Counted from the first letter of the stretch, positions 17,862-29,179 are shown. The stretch: 64,000 bases of DNA from Roseofilum acuticapitatum BLCC-M154 (GCF_030068475.1 NZ_JAQOSP010000087.1:28944-92943); one strand, 5' to 3'. Numbers and translations: made by a program. The notes: a model not told the origin generated them from the letters alone.

Positions 17862-20600
17862 TTAATCTGAAAGATACTTGAGGCGATCGCGCAGGATCTG
17901 AGCCTGGATCTGGAGTTGTTCTAATGCATCTCTAGCACCTTGAACCACTTCTTGAGGGGCTTTGTTGACAAATCCAGGATTCCCCAAACGGGCTTGGAGA
18001 ACTTGGCTTTCTTTCTCAATCTTACCCAAATCTTTCTCAACTTTAGCTCGTAGGGCCTCAATATCCACAACGCCAGCCAGAGGAAGTAAGACTTGCACGG
18101 TTCCCGTGACTCCGACGATGGTTTGTTTCATCGGCTCCTCTAATGATGCACAGATTTTGGGGGCTTCAGTTTTAGCCATCATCTGCACAATCGATGAGCC
18201 TTGGGTTAAGATTTGCTGCTCGCTCGGATTTTCCGTTTGCAGAACTATGGGGACTTTCACACCCGGTTTAATTTCGGCGATCGCCCGCAAGTTCCGAATG
18301 GTGCGAATGATGTCAATCAGTTGGGCAAATTGGGCTTCTAATTGGGGGTCAATTAGCGCCTCATCCGGTTCGGGATAGGTTTGCCGCGCTAGGGATGTCC
18401 CCTCACTTTCCGTCAGAGTTTGCCAAATCTCTTCAGTAATATGAGGCATGAAAGGATGCAGCAGCCTTAAGATCCCATCTAAAACTAAAGCTAAGACCTG
18501 TTGAGCAACTAACCCCGAAGAAGCCTCTTCTCCATCCTTTTGCCATAATCTGGGTTTAACCAATTCAATATACCAGTCGCAAAAGTCGTTCCAAATCAAT
18601 TCATAAATGCCTTTGGCCGCTTCTCCAAGGCCATATTGATTCAGATCTTTGCGCGTTTGAGCCGCCACTTGATAGTAGCGGGAGAGTATCCAGCGATCGC
18701 TCTCTTCTAAATCCTCAACGACCGGCATTCCCAACTCAGCAGGGGTTTTGCCCTCCAAATTCATCATCACAAACCGCGCTGCATTCCACAACTTATTGGC
18801 AAAATTTCGAGACGCTTGCACAGATGACGACTCATCCGTTTCGCGATCGTACTCTAGGCGAATGTCTTGCCCAGCACCAGCCACTTCCCGAATCAGAGCA
18901 TAACGCAGAGCATCCGTCCCATATTTTTCAATCAATATCAGAGGATCGATACCATTATTGGCCGATTTTGACATTTTCTTGCCATTTTCATCCCTGACTA
19001 AACCATGGATATACACCGTTTCAAACGGCATTTTACCCGTAAAATGACCCGCCATCATCGTCATCCGCGCTACCCAGAAAAAGATGATATCAAAACCGGT
19101 AACTAGGGTACTGGTGGGATAATATCGCTCCAGATCGGCGGTTTCTTCCGGCCATCCCATGGTGGAAAAGGGCCAGAGTCCAGAGGAAAACCAGGTATCG
19201 AGAACATCAGGATCTTGCTCCAGTTGCACGTTTTCCCCATATTGGGCTTTGGCCCGCTCTAAGGCTTCTCCTTCATTCGCCGCTACAATGAAAGGCGTAG
19301 AATCGGTAATTTCTCCCCCCGTTTCACTCACCACATACCAAGCCGGAATTTGATGACCCCACCACAACTGCCGGGAAATACACCAATCCTTGAGTTTCAC
19401 TAACCAATCCCGATAGACTTTACTCCAGCGATCGGGCACAAACACTGGCTCCTTCTGGTTATCCAGGAACTCTAGGGCGCGATCGGCTAAAGGACGAATT
19501 TTGACAAACCATTGCGTAGAAATCAGGGGTTCAACGGGGACTTTTCCGCGATCGCTATAAGGCACACTCGTCTTATAATCCTCCACCTTCACCAAACACC
19601 CCTCTTCCTCCAGACGCTTCACCACCGCCTTCCGCGCCTCAAACCGGTCTAACCCCTCAAACTCCCCAGCATTCTCATTCAAACTGCCATTCTTATTCAT
19701 GATATTAATCATCGGCAAGTTATGGCGTTTGCCCATTTCAAAATCATTCGGGTCATGGGCAGGTGTGATTTTCACACAACCCGTTCCAAACTCCGCATCC
19801 ACATACTCATCCCCAATAATCGGAATTTCCCGACCCATTATCGGCAACCGTAGCGTCTTGCCAATTAAATTTTTATACCGCTCATCTTCAGGATTTACTG
19901 CTACCGCCGTATCCCCCAACATCGTTTCCGGCCGAGTCGTTGCCACTTCCACAAATCCCCCACCCTCCGTCAACGGATACCGGAAATACCACAAATGACC
20001 ATCAACCTCTTTATTCTCAACCTCTAAATCCGACACCGCCGACTCAGAAGCAGGGCACCAATTCACCATATAGTTGCCCCGATAAATCAAACCTTCCTCA
20101 TAAAGGCGCATGAAAGCCGTAATCACTGCCTTCGACAAACCTTCATCCATCGTAAACCGCTCCCGCGACCAATCCACGGAAACCCCCAACCGACGCAACT
20201 GATTAACAATTGTGCCGCCCGACTCCTCTTTCCACTGCCAAGCCCGTTCCAGAAACGCCTCCCGGCCCACATCATAGCGGCTTCTTCCTTCACTTCTCAG
20301 TTGCCGCTCTAAAATTGTTTGTACCGCAATACTGGCATGATCCGTTCCCGGCAACCACAACGTATTTTCTCCCAACATACGATGATAGCGAACCAACGTA
20401 TCAATCAGGGCACTCTCAAAAGCATGGCCCATATGCAAACTACCCGTCACATTGGGCGGCGGAATCACCACACAGTAAGGGTCTCCCCCCTCACTCGGAT
20501 CGGCCTTAAACGTTTCGTTTTCTTCCCAATACCGTTGCCATTTGGCCTCAGCACTCAAGGGATCGTATTGACTCGGCAAGCTAGAAGAATGTGCAGTCAT
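17862..20600 (-). CDS. valS: Valyl-tRNA synthetase
   Basis: A class I aminoacyl-tRNA synthetase charging tRNA-Val. I choose ATG 20600 (912 residues) because the extra codons up to 20660 cross a perfect hairpin and lack family similarity. The HIGH-type motif appears as HMGH at residues 56-59 within [15 protein letters not shown], and KMSKS is present near residue 540 ([10 protein letters not shown]). The CP1 editing domain lies between them, with [17 protein letters not shown]-terminal coiled coil ([19 protein letters not shown]) typical of ValRS is present, followed by [11 protein letters not shown]. Complete and ordinary in length. Confidence 0.97.
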   Translation of the reverse strand: MTAHSSSLPSQYDPLSAEAKWQRYWEENETFKADPSEGGDPYCVVIPPPNVTGSLHMGHAFESALIDTLVRYHRMLGENTLWLPGTDHASIAVQTILERQLRSEGRSRYDVGREAFLERAWQWKEESGGTIVNQLRRLGVSVDWSRERFTMDEGLSKAVITAFMRLYEEGLIYRGNYMVNWCPASESAVSDLEVENKEVDGHLWYFRYPLTEGGGFVEVATTRPETMLGDTAVAVNPEDERYKNLIGKTLRLPIMGREIPIIGDEYVDAEFGTGCVKITPAHDPNDFEMGKRHNLPMINIMNKNGSLNENAGEFEGLDRFEARKAVVKRLEEEGCLVKVEDYKTSVPYSDRGKVPVEPLISTQWFVKIRPLADRALEFLDNQKEPVFVPDRWSKVYRDWLVKLKDWCISRQLWWGHQIPAWYVVSETGGEITDSTPFIVAANEGEALERAKAQYGENVQLEQDPDVLDTWFSSGLWPFSTMGWPEETADLERYYPTSTLVTGFDIIFFWVARMTMMAGHFTGKMPFETVYIHGLVRDENGKKMSKSANNGIDPLILIEKYGTDALRYALIREVAGAGQDIRLEYDRETDESSSVQASRNFANKLWNAARFVMMNLEGKTPAELGMPVVEDLEESDRWILSRYYQVAAQTRKDLNQYGLGEAAKGIYELIWNDFCDWYIELVKPRLWQKDGEEASSGLVAQQVLALVLDGILRLLHPFMPHITEEIWQTLTESEGTSLARQTYPEPDEALIDPQLEAQFAQLIDIIRTIRNLRAIAEIKPGVKVPIVLQTENPSEQQILTQGSSIVQMMAKTEAPKICASLEEPMKQTIVGVTGTVQVLLPLAGVVDIEALRAKVEKDLGKIEKESQVLQARLGNPGFVNKAPQEVVQGARDALEQLQIQAQILRDRLKYLSD

Positions 20601-20645
20601 GGGTAACGGAATCAATTGGAAATTAGCCAGAGGTAAATCAGAATT

Positions 20646-20672
20646 GCGAGAGTCAGACAAAATGACTCTCGC
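20646..20672 (-). terminator. Perfect hairpin between prk and valS
   Basis: A 10-bp perfect stem, GCGAGAGTCA with TGACTCTCGC, and a 7-base loop lie 60-90 bp after the prk stop and just before valS, both minus-strand genes. A strong U-run is missing, so it may be an attenuator or mRNA-stabilising hairpin instead of a simple terminator. Confidence 0.5.
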
Positions 20673-20733
20673 ACCCCGGTTCTATATCTAGTTTACAGGA
20701 GAAAGACCCGCCCAGGTTTTCTCTCAGGCAGAC

Positions 20734-21738
20734 CTAAACACTCGCAGGCACTTTTTCCACCTCTTGGGTTAACTGCTCATATATGGCTCGCATTTTTAAC
20801 CCAGTCAGCACTTGGAATAGTCCTGTACCATTGGTTGAACCCGGATAATCGGGATGTTGCCGCAGCAAGTGAGTTAATTCCCCATATTCTTTTGTCGAGG
20901 TGTTGCTCAAATGCCCTTCGATATAGATCAATTCCTCTAGATTATCAAACTGCCCATCAACTTCCAGGATAGAAACTTCATGGCCATAGTAAGCATCTGG
21001 CCCATAGTGCATTTTAATGCCAGGATAGGAACAGGTTAATTTCCGTCCACAAGGAATCCAATCAATCGTTGAACCTTCGTCAAACAGATAAACAGGGTCG
21101 CGACCCGCAACTCCATAGCGTTGAATCATTCGTACCCGTAAGATTTTCCGATCTTTATCATCTGGAATCAGTTGGGTCGGCAACACCTGAATCACTACAT
21201 CTGCATGGGCTTTTTGGGGATCGATATAAGCCATGAAGTCAGGACGGCGAGCATTAATGGCAAATAAGACATCTTCATAGCGATGTCCTCTCTCTGCCAT
21301 GTCTCGCTGGATTTTCCAAGCAATTTTGACTTCATCACTGATGTCAAGATAAACACTAAAATCCAATAGACCCCTTACTCGCTCGTCATACATCGGGTGT
21401 AGACCTTCGAGGACAACAATGGATTTGGGATGAATCGTTTCGGGGGGATCGATTTCCCCGGTTGTATGGTTGTAAATGGGTTTTTCTATGGATTCACCGT
21501 TTTTAAGAGCTTTGGCTTGCTCATACATCAAGTCAAAGTTGTTGGCTTTGGGGTTAAGCGCGGTAATCCCGGTTTCTTTACGTTGCTTACGGTCTAACGA
21601 ATGGTAGTCATCTAGACAAATCACGGTTATGAGATCTTCTCCGAATAAGTCGGTTAAGCGACGCAAGAAAGTTGATTTCCCACAACCGGAATCTCCGGCA
21701 ACACCAACTAAAACCACGCGATCCGGTTTACTGGTCAT
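20734..21738 (-). CDS. prk: Phosphoribulokinase
   Basis: A Calvin-cycle enzyme that phosphorylates ribulose 5-phosphate to ribulose 1,5-bisphosphate; 334 residues, the usual length for oxygenic phototrophs. The P-loop GDSGCGKST is at residues 15-23. Cys19 in the P-loop and Cys41 (VICLDDYH) form the thioredoxin-controlled pair. The C-terminal pair in WIPCGRKLTCSYPG is also present, so light/dark redox control and CP12 binding are expected from family knowledge. The upstream 648 bp hold no gene. Confidence 0.97.
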   Translation of the reverse strand: MTSKPDRVVLVGVAGDSGCGKSTFLRRLTDLFGEDLITVICLDDYHSLDRKQRKETGITALNPKANNFDLMYEQAKALKNGESIEKPIYNHTTGEIDPPETIHPKSIVVLEGLHPMYDERVRGLLDFSVYLDISDEVKIAWKIQRDMAERGHRYEDVLFAINARRPDFMAYIDPQKAHADVVIQVLPTQLIPDDKDRKILRVRMIQRYGVAGRDPVYLFDEGSTIDWIPCGRKLTCSYPGIKMHYGPDAYYGHEVSILEVDGQFDNLEELIYIEGHLSNTSTKEYGELTHLLRQHPDYPGSTNGTGLFQVLTGLKMRAIYEQLTQEVEKVPASV

Positions 21739-22386
21739 AGATTTCCTCTGTCAATCAATGGGTTCACTAAGTTAGTTTTGGTTTATCAGTAAATGGAGTT
21801 AAACTAGCGTTGAGGGCAACACATTAAAACTGCCCTTCGAGATTTTTAAACACCGAAGGGGCTTGCTCTTTCCGTGGAAATAGCATGGCTCTGTCTCCGG
21901 CTGGGGACGACTCAAGCTTGAGTTCAGCCCAGTTTTCCATCTTCAATATTCTGGAGCAAATTCTACCAGAATGGGATCATCCCCACAAGGCGAGTTTAGA
22001 GATTTAGGATTGTCCTCAATACCTATGCTACGGTGAATGGGGTCTTTAAGAAAACCTAATCTTAATTATTCCTCTGAAAGGGGGCGCTTTTCGATAAAAT
22101 GGTGGCATTGTCCCTCGCTGGCCAGCAGATGGTAGAGAGGGAAGGTGAGACTCCTGAAGAGTGTTTTGGCTAACCAGGGCGATCGCCTCCCCAATCCTAA
22201 AGTTTGTCTGGCTCTTTGACTCTGGCTAACCCCACTTGATGGGGATCTCTCTGAGACACTGATTTACAGTTGCGATTTACAGTTGCTCGGAAGAGTTGGG
22301 AGATTCCTTTAACCCTAAGTCTCAGTCGCAAGAGGATAATGTTTTAGCAATAGTTCATCAATCTTAAAAGAGAAAAGGAGAAAGCT
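21739..22386. other. Non-coding divergent region between prk and the CpcD-like gene
   Basis: About 650 bp without a credible gene. It must contain the promoters for prk (leftward) and the CpcD-like/petH genes (rightward). I see no confident sigma-70 boxes, riboswitch or small-RNA signature; a GC-rich dyad near 22122-22135 (GCTGGCCAGC) is the only clear symmetry. A long leader upstream of petH is plausible. Confidence 0.4.
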
Positions 22387-22638
22387 ATGCCTACATCCAG
22401 TTTAGCGGGCACAAACAGTGGTGTATCGTCCAATCGTCTGTTTCAGTTTGAGGTGGTTGGTCTTAACCCCAGCAGCATGGCGAATATGAATTGCTCGATT
22501 CGTCGCAGTGGTAGTGTCTTGGTTACTGTGCCTTATAACCGCATGAATCAGGAAATGAAGCGTATTGCTCGTCTAGGTGGCACAATTACTAACATTGTGC
22601 CCGTGAATTTTGCTGCGCCCTCTCAGGACGAAGCCTAA
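22387..22638 (+). CDS. Stand-alone CpcD-like linker domain protein
   Basis: An 83-residue protein from ATG 22387 with an AAAGGAGAAA ribosome site. It is essentially one CpcD domain (rod-capping phycobilisome linker): [37 protein letters not shown]. It is far more similar, even at DNA level, to the N-terminal domain of the adjacent petH than to ordinary CpcD. Both have an unusual [20 protein letters not shown] loop where other cyanobacterial versions have NEETDxxxY. It is thus a duplicated, free-standing copy of the FNR docking domain. It could cap rods, or compete with or regulate FNR attachment to the phycobilisome. Confidence 0.85.
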   Translation: MPTSSLAGTNSGVSSNRLFQFEVVGLNPSSMANMNCSIRRSGSVLVTVPYNRMNQEMKRIARLGGTITNIVPVNFAAPSQDEA

Positions 22639-22722
22639 ATTTGGGTCTAGCTCTTCACGATTCAGGGAGAGCTAGATTGACCAATGAGATGGGGTCACTT
22701 ACAGTAACTCTAGTCACTTTAA

Positions 22723-24018
<1,296 letters not shown>

Positions 24019-24051
24019 ACTTGATTAAGTTCTGCACACAATCTCTAAATT

Positions 24052-24085
24052 TAGGGGAGTTCTCTAGGGGACTCCCCTATTTATT
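24052..24085 (+). terminator. Rho-independent terminator after petH
   Basis: A stem of nine pairs, TAGGGGAGT with ACTCCCCTA, and a 10-base loop, followed by TTTATTTC, begin 34 bp after the petH stop. Confidence 0.8.
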
Positions 24086-24319
24086 TCAATTAAAAATTAA
24101 AAATTTTCATGTCGGCGACAGTCGAAAAAATTAAAATTTTTCCCAAGCTCTATACCTTACAGTGTAAGCATTTGACGGGAATTTGGGCAAAATGAGTCAC
24201 CCCACCTTTCCCAAGGAACTAAGATCGGGGTATACAGCATTTTGCGCTGTAATGAGGTGCGCCCATGTGGAGAGACACGCTTCACATTATTATTAACGCA
24301 CCCCTACACAATCTTAAAT

Positions 24320-24324
24320 GGAGG
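24320..24324 (+). promoter_or_regulatory. Ribosome binding site of the DGR target gene
   Basis: GGAGG six bases before ATG 24331. It decides the start against the upstream in-frame ATG 24265, whose surrounding sequence is repeat-like. Confidence 0.75.
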
Positions 24325-24330
24325 ACAATT

Positions 24331-27018
24331 ATGATGGGATTAATTGGCTTTGTTAGTGCAGCCGTTCACACGGTGACTAAAGCCGCACAATCCATAGTTC
24401 CTGGGATCATGGCTTGGAATCAAACCCGGATCATGAATAATCAGCAAAAAAATTTGCAACTGGTTGAAAAACGGGATAGTAAAAGCCAAGAAATAGCCTT
24501 AAAACGGATGGAATTTGATGCCAAAATGGAGATGGCACGACAAGCGGCGCGGGCGAAAGAACGAGAAGAAGACCGGGAATTTAGCCTCGCTCTGGAAACC
24601 ATGCGGGCGGAAAGTTTGCTGAAAACGGAGCAAATGCGGCAGGCATTTCAAGCCCTGGAAGCGGAAAAACAGCGCCAGTTTACGGAAGCAATTGAGAAAT
24701 TTAAAGCTGAAGTACAAATTAGCATTAATCAAGATAATCTTGCCTTTGCCCGGTGGAAGGAAGAAACGGGGCGGGAATTTGCCCTAGAGATGAAATTACT
24801 CGATTTGCAAATTAACCGGATGTTAGCAAAAGAGACGCGAGAAGATGTGCGTCGAGACCGGAATAATCCGATTTATGCCGTTACTGAAGATATTCTCAAT
24901 ATTATTATGAGTCAAGACCGTCCACCCCTTTCGGTCTTTATCTCGCCGCCTGTGTTAAAATTCGACCCTTCGCCGAAAGGGGGAACTGACCCCCAATTTC
25001 CGATGATGGAATCTACTCTGAAAGCGGCTTTAAGGCAGTTGTTTAAGCAATATAACTTGAACCAGCGTCCCATTCTACTTCATGCGGGGGAGTGGATTAC
25101 GAAAGCTCGCAGTGGAGAAGCGGCGGCGCGAGATTTGTTTCGGGATTTGAAAACGGCTCCAGTTGCGATTCTGGAAACGGAAATTGAAGAGTCTTTTCTG
25201 AATATCAATGTGGGATTTTGGCATACAGATTTTCCGGATATTCGGTTTGATAGTGTGGCTAGAAAGCTGCGTTGGCGCGATGGACTGGATGAGATTCGTC
25301 AGGCGCAGGGACAAGTCTTTGAAATGCAGGGGAAATCTTTGGATCAAGCGACTCCCTATGATTTGGAAAAGCTCAATCGCAGGAGTCGAGAGGAGTTGAC
25401 TCATTATCTGGAGGTGTTGCACTGCGTCCACGCGGGGATGATTGCGGATGAGTATTTTCTGCTCTATGCCCAACCGCAGCAGATTCCCCTATTGCCTCGG
25501 TTGCTTCCTGGGTTGTTTGCGGAGGGAGAATTGCCTCCACAGGTGCAACTGGAGTTGATACATAAGGTAATTGATTACTGCGATGCTTTGTTTAATGCCC
25601 TGGAACAGATGGACTCTCTGGTGGTGGCTCAGTTGCGTTTAGACTGGGCAGAAACTCTGGGTGCTGTTTCGGAGCGCTACGGGTTTGAGGGACAGATTGG
25701 TGGGGCTATCCGAGCATGGCTGAAACAACGGGGAACGGTTGCTCAGGGGGGAAATCTGGAGGAGTTGACGAGGGAAGTTGCCCGCTACCTGCTGCCAGAG
25801 GATGCGCCTTTTGTAGCTCAACTGAATGGCTGTCTGGAAGTGTTGGGCGTTTCTGGAGGATTGAATATTGCCCAAGCCTGTTATCAACGGGGTTTGGAGC
25901 ATCTGGGAGGGAAACGCTGGCAGTTGGCGGTGACTGATTTTAGCCATGCCCTGAGTTTGTCGCCCCATGTCATTGCCTATTATCAGCGCGGTTTAGCCTA
26001 TCAGGGGTTGGGAGAACTTCAGAAGGCAATTACGGATTTGGATAAGGCGGTGAAATTGCAACCGAATCACGCTAAGTTTCATGAGGCGCGGGGGGATGTT
26101 TATCGGCAGTTGGAGGATGTGGAGACAGCCCTGGCGAATTATGCGGAAGCGATAGAGTTGGGTTCTGAGAGTGCGGTGCGGAAGCATGAGGAGTTGCAGC
26201 GCTGGTGGACGGATGAGCGCCGGAAGGCGAAGGAGGCAGAGGAAGCTAGGAAACGGGCAAAAGCGGAGCAAAGGAGACGGGAGGAGGAGCGACGGAAGGC
26301 GCTGAGTATTCCAATTCCGGGGAGCGAGCTGACGTTGGAGTTGGTGTATGTGGAGGGGGGGACTTTCCAGATGGGAAGTACGAAATACAATAATGAAAAG
26401 CCGGTTCACGCGGTGACAGTGCCAGAGTTTCGCATGGGTAAGTATCCCATCACTCAAACTCAGTATGAGGCGGTGATGGGGACTAATCCATCTGATTTTA
26501 AGGGGGAAAATCGTCCTGTGGAGTGTGTGAGTTGGCATGATGCTCAGGAGTTTTGTCAGAAGCTCTCAGAACTGATTGAGCAACCGGTGCGGCTGCCGAG
26601 CGAGGCTGAATGGGAGTTTGCGGCGCGTGGGGGCAACCGGAGCCAGGGTTATGAGTATGCGGGCAGTAATAACCTGGATGAGGTGGCTTGGCATTATGGT
26701 AATTCTGGCAGCCAAACCCATGATGTGGGGGATAAAAAGAAAAAGGCGAATGAGTTGGGGATTTGTGATATGAGTGGCAATGTTTGGGAGTGGTGCGCGG
26801 ATGAGTGGCATGGCAACTATACAAACGCACCTAACGATGGAAGTATATGGTCAAATAGTGATGAAAGAAATAGCAATAAAAATCGGCTGCTTCGTGGGGG
26901 TTCTTGGGGCTACCATTCTGCTTATTGTCGCTCTCGGTCTCGCACCTCGAATGCGGCGGACAATAGGTACAGGGTCTACGGTTTTCGCGTGGTGTGTCCC
27001 TTGGCGATGACGACCTAG
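24331..27018 (+). CDS. DGR target (variable) protein: coiled coil, TPR and FGE-sulfatase/C-type-lectin fold
   Basis: 895 residues from ATG 24331. Order: a short hydrophobic N-terminus, a long charged coiled coil (~30-175) and a ~330-residue helical region of unknown type (~180-510, including the conserved-looking PLSVFISPPVLKF and ILLHAGEWITKARSG). TPR units follow (~515-612), then an Arg/Glu-rich linker (~620-655) and a formylglycine-generating-enzyme-type domain (659-893: MGKYPITQTQYEAVMG, RLPSEAEWEFAARGG, DMSGNVWEWCADEW, LLRGGSW, GFRVV). The last 42 codons (26884-27008) are the variable repeat matching the template at 28537-28661. Enzymatic FGE activity is unlikely; the lectin-like fold serves as a diversified ligand-binding face. 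Avd and reverse transcriptase follow. Confidence 0.93.
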   Translation: MMGLIGFVSAAVHTVTKAAQSIVPGIMAWNQTRIMNNQQKNLQLVEKRDSKSQEIALKRMEFDAKMEMARQAARAKEREEDREFSLALETMRAESLLKTEQMRQAFQALEAEKQRQFTEAIEKFKAEVQISINQDNLAFARWKEETGREFALEMKLLDLQINRMLAKETREDVRRDRNNPIYAVTEDILNIIMSQDRPPLSVFISPPVLKFDPSPKGGTDPQFPMMESTLKAALRQLFKQYNLNQRPILLHAGEWITKARSGEAAARDLFRDLKTAPVAILETEIEESFLNINVGFWHTDFPDIRFDSVARKLRWRDGLDEIRQAQGQVFEMQGKSLDQATPYDLEKLNRRSREELTHYLEVLHCVHAGMIADEYFLLYAQPQQIPLLPRLLPGLFAEGELPPQVQLELIHKVIDYCDALFNALEQMDSLVVAQLRLDWAETLGAVSERYGFEGQIGGAIRAWLKQRGTVAQGGNLEELTREVARYLLPEDAPFVAQLNGCLEVLGVSGGLNIAQACYQRGLEHLGGKRWQLAVTDFSHALSLSPHVIAYYQRGLAYQGLGELQKAITDLDKAVKLQPNHAKFHEARGDVYRQLEDVETALANYAEAIELGSESAVRKHEELQRWWTDERRKAKEAEEARKRAKAEQRRREEERRKALSIPIPGSELTLELVYVEGGTFQMGSTKYNNEKPVHAVTVPEFRMGKYPITQTQYEAVMGTNPSDFKGENRPVECVSWHDAQEFCQKLSELIEQPVRLPSEAEWEFAARGGNRSQGYEYAGSNNLDEVAWHYGNSGSQTHDVGDKKKKANELGICDMSGNVWEWCADEWHGNYTNAPNDGSIWSNSDERNSNKNRLLRGGSWGYHSAYCRSRSRTSNAADNRYRVYGFRVVCPLAMTT
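26884..27008 (+). repeat. DGR variable repeat (VR)
   Basis: 125 bp in frame with the target gene, aligned without gaps to the template repeat. Of 14 differences, 11 fall where the template has A (A to G, T or C) and 3 elsewhere; the template has 25 adenines and 100 other bases. The 3' third (TACGGTTTTCGCGTGG and on to GGCGAT) is identical and is the likely homing-initiation segment. The affected codons are those expected on the lectin-fold binding surface. Confidence 0.96.
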
Positions 27019-27071
27019 CCCTTTTCTCTTTATTCCTTTTTTCCTTTACCCTTCTTTACTTTTTTCTTTTC

Positions 27072-27099
27072 TTCCGCCGAAGGCGGAAATTTTTTTTTT
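27072..27099 (+). terminator. Hairpin plus T-run downstream of VR
   Basis: TTCCGCC and GGCGGAA pair around a GAA loop, followed by a run of ten Ts. It lies ~64 bp after the VR. It could terminate the target transcript, and it also resembles in position the hairpin that other DGRs need next to the VR for homing. Avd transcription would then require read-through or its own promoter. Confidence 0.65.
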
Positions 27100-27112
27100 C
27101 AAAAATCACCCT

Positions 27113-27463
27113 ATGAACGAACTGTCGATTATCCAGAAAACCTACGATCTGATTAAATGGTATGTACCCATTCTCAATCGCCTGCCCCGCACTCACAAGT
27201 TTCTCCTCGGAGACCGCATGATTGCAGGACTGTACGATTTACTGGAGACCCTAATTATAGCACAATATGAATCGGAGAAACTAAAACTTCTCATTCCCCT
27301 AAACAGTAGGCTGCAAATTTTGCGCTATCAAACCCGTCTGCTGCGAGATTTTGACTTAATTTCGGTTGAGCGCTATGAGTATGTGGGAGGGCTGATGAAT
27401 GACATTGGCAAAGAATTGGGGGGTTGGATTAAACAACAGCAACGACGAGAGAAAGATTCATGA
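27113..27463 (+). CDS. avd: DGR accessory variability determinant, Avd-like four-helix bundle
   Basis: A 116-residue, helix-rich basic protein ([71 protein letters not shown]). These are the features of the Avd/bAvd four-helix-bundle family, which forms a pentamer, binds nucleic acid and is needed with the reverse transcriptase for mutagenic cDNA synthesis. Its stop overlaps the reverse-transcriptase start by 4 bp (ATGA), so the two are translationally coupled. Located 94 bp after the target gene. Confidence 0.93.
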   Translation: MNELSIIQKTYDLIKWYVPILNRLPRTHKFLLGDRMIAGLYDLLETLIIAQYESEKLKLLIPLNSRLQILRYQTRLLRDFDLISVERYEYVGGLMNDIGKELGGWIKQQQRREKDS

Positions 27464-28518
27464 AACGCCACGGCAATCTTTGGTCAGATATGGTGGAGTT
27501 CAGCAACCTCCTGCAAGCGTCCCGACAAGCCCAACGAGGCAAGCGATTTAGGGACTCGATACTGGAATTCAATTATCACTTAGAAGAGAACCTACAGCAA
27601 CTGAAACAGGAGTTAGAAAACCACACCTACCAACCAGGAGAGTACAATACCTTTTACATCATGGAACCGAAGAAGCGGATGATTTCTGCGGCTCCCTATC
27701 GAGACCGGGTGGTTCACCATGCCTTGTGTAATGTTATTGTACCGCTATGCGATCGCACGTTTATTTCTGACTCCTATGCCAATCGTTTGGGCTTCGGCAC
27801 TCACCGCGCCCTGAAGCGCTTTACCCAATTTTCCCGGTCTCATGATTATGTTTTACAATGCGATATTCAAAAATACTTTCCTAGTATTGACCACGAAATC
27901 CTCAAGTCCTTAATCCGCAAAAAAATCAAATGCCCAGGAACGCTCTGGCTCATCGATACGATTATTGACTATAGCAACGAACAACCCGTTGCCATTCATC
28001 ATTTTCCAGGAGATGATTTACTTTCTCCTCTGGCACGGAGGCGAGGATTACCAATTGGCAATTTAACCAGCCAGTTTTTTGCCAATATCTATCTCAATGG
28101 ATTTGACCATTTCATTAAAGAGGAACTTAGGGCTAAGTCCTATGTTCGCTATGTGGATGATTTTGCTCTGTTCTCCAATGACCGCGAATTTCTCAGGGAA
28201 GCCAGGGAGAAAATTGAACAATATTTAGTGCAATTGCGGTTAAAAATTCACCCGATTAAAAGTCAGACGTTTTTGACTCGCCATGGAGCAAACTTTTTAG
28301 GGTTTCGTATTTTCCCCGACTGTATTCGGGTTCGCAATGAAAACCTCAGACGAGCAAGGCGGCGATGGCGAACGTTACAAAATGATTACGCTCAAGGTAA
28401 AATAACAATAGACCAAATTCAACAGTCTTGGCAAAGCTGGTGCGCCCATCTGGAGTATGGCGACACCTGGCGATTGCGTCAACAGATATTTACTTCGCTG
28501 GTCTTTTCCAGGGAGTAA
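27460..28518 (+). CDS. Diversity-generating retroelement reverse transcriptase
   Basis: 352 residues. The catalytic core is intact: D135 in [14 protein letters not shown], then the DGR-specific motif [17 protein letters not shown] (197-213), where group II and retron enzymes have QGxxxSP-type residues. YVDD is at 231-234, followed by [18 protein letters not shown]. No endonuclease or maturase X/Zn domain follows, as usual for DGRs. The enzyme copies the template RNA with adenine-specific errors. The ATG overlaps avd, and the stop lies only 18 bp before the template repeat, so template RNA and mRNA may share a transcript. Confidence 0.96.
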   Translation: MKRHGNLWSDMVEFSNLLQASRQAQRGKRFRDSILEFNYHLEENLQQLKQELENHTYQPGEYNTFYIMEPKKRMISAAPYRDRVVHHALCNVIVPLCDRTFISDSYANRLGFGTHRALKRFTQFSRSHDYVLQCDIQKYFPSIDHEILKSLIRKKIKCPGTLWLIDTIIDYSNEQPVAIHHFPGDDLLSPLARRRGLPIGNLTSQFFANIYLNGFDHFIKEELRAKSYVRYVDDFALFSNDREFLREAREKIEQYLVQLRLKIHPIKSQTFLTRHGANFLGFRIFPDCIRVRNENLRRARRRWRTLQNDYAQGKITIDQIQQSWQSWCAHLEYGDTWRLRQQIFTSLVFSRE

Positions 28519-28536
28519 AGAAGGGGTAGGCAACTC

Positions 28537-28661
28537 CGGCTGCTTCGTGGCGGTTGTTGGAACAACAATTCTGATAATTGTCGCTCTCGGTATCGTAACT
28601 CGAATGCGGCGGACAATAGGAACAGGAACTACGGTTTTCGCGTGGTGTGTCCCTTGGCGAT
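28537..28661 (+). repeat. DGR template repeat (TR)
   Basis: 125 bp matching the VR. Read in the VR frame it encodes [18 protein letters not shown], i.e. many AAY codons (AAC/AAT), the hallmark of DGR templates because adenine mutagenesis of AAY gives up to 15 residues without stops. It is non-coding here; the open frame crossing it is incidental. The TR order (target, avd, RT, TR) places the template after the polymerase. Confidence 0.96.
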
Positions 28662-29179
28662 TACTCTTCGCACTCAGAACTTATTCATGGGAATGAATGG
28701 GGCGTATTTCTGAAGAGTCAAGACCTATTCCTGCGATGTTCGCGAGAGCATCCGAAAATAAACCGGCGTTGGGCAGCTGAGTAGGTGATGTTCGCGAGCA
28801 TGAGTCGAAAGGTTGTCCAATTCCACTTTATTGGTGATTTCCCGGTGGGGTGGGGGCGGGTTTAGGGAATTGATGGGTGAGTGTTCTAGATTTGGGTATA
28901 ACCCGCCCCTACGGGGATCTGGGTGGTTTTCAATTTTTAATTTTTAATTTTTAATTTTTAATTTTTAATTTTTAATTGAGAAGGTGGGGTGGGGGCTGGT
29001 TTTGGGGATTGATTTGTCGCCCCTACGGGGAATGGTTGATGGGTTTTGTCCATTGGGTTGAAGGACGTGCCGGTGCTGAGAGTATTAGGCTATACAATTC
29101 TGGACAGGGAGGGAAGGCGATCGCCGAAAACCCAACTGCTGTGTTACGTTAGGACAGTAATATTCTCATCAACGAACAT
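28662..29179 (+). ncRNA. Probable TR RNA tail and non-coding spacer
   Basis: About 500 bp without a gene. It contains two copies of a GATGTTCGCGAG element (28736-28747 and 28787-28798), each followed by an AGCAT that can pair back, then GC-rich repeats and a seven-base tandem repeat. DGR template RNAs need ~140 nt downstream of the TR for priming, so the first part is a candidate for that function; the RNA end is not visible. Confidence 0.4.
28931..28978. repeat. Heptanucleotide tandem repeat (AATTTTT)n
   Basis: Six to seven consecutive AATTTTT units. The same unit occurs four times at 29848-29876 within a shared longer context (GGGTGGTTTTCAATTTTT), flanking the toxin-antitoxin pair between them. 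Confidence 0.9.

Noticed and set aside
24265..24330. 22-residue extension of the DGR target
   Set aside because: Lies in repeat-like sequence; the GGAGG site fits the ATG at 24331.
24331..27018. Genuine formylglycine-generating enzyme
   Set aside because: The domain carries the DGR variable repeat and the fold in this setting is a ligand-binding scaffold; no sulfatase gene is nearby.
28457..28696. 79-codon open frame across the RT end and TR
   Set aside because: It is the template repeat read out of the VR frame; no ribosome site, and explained by the DGR.
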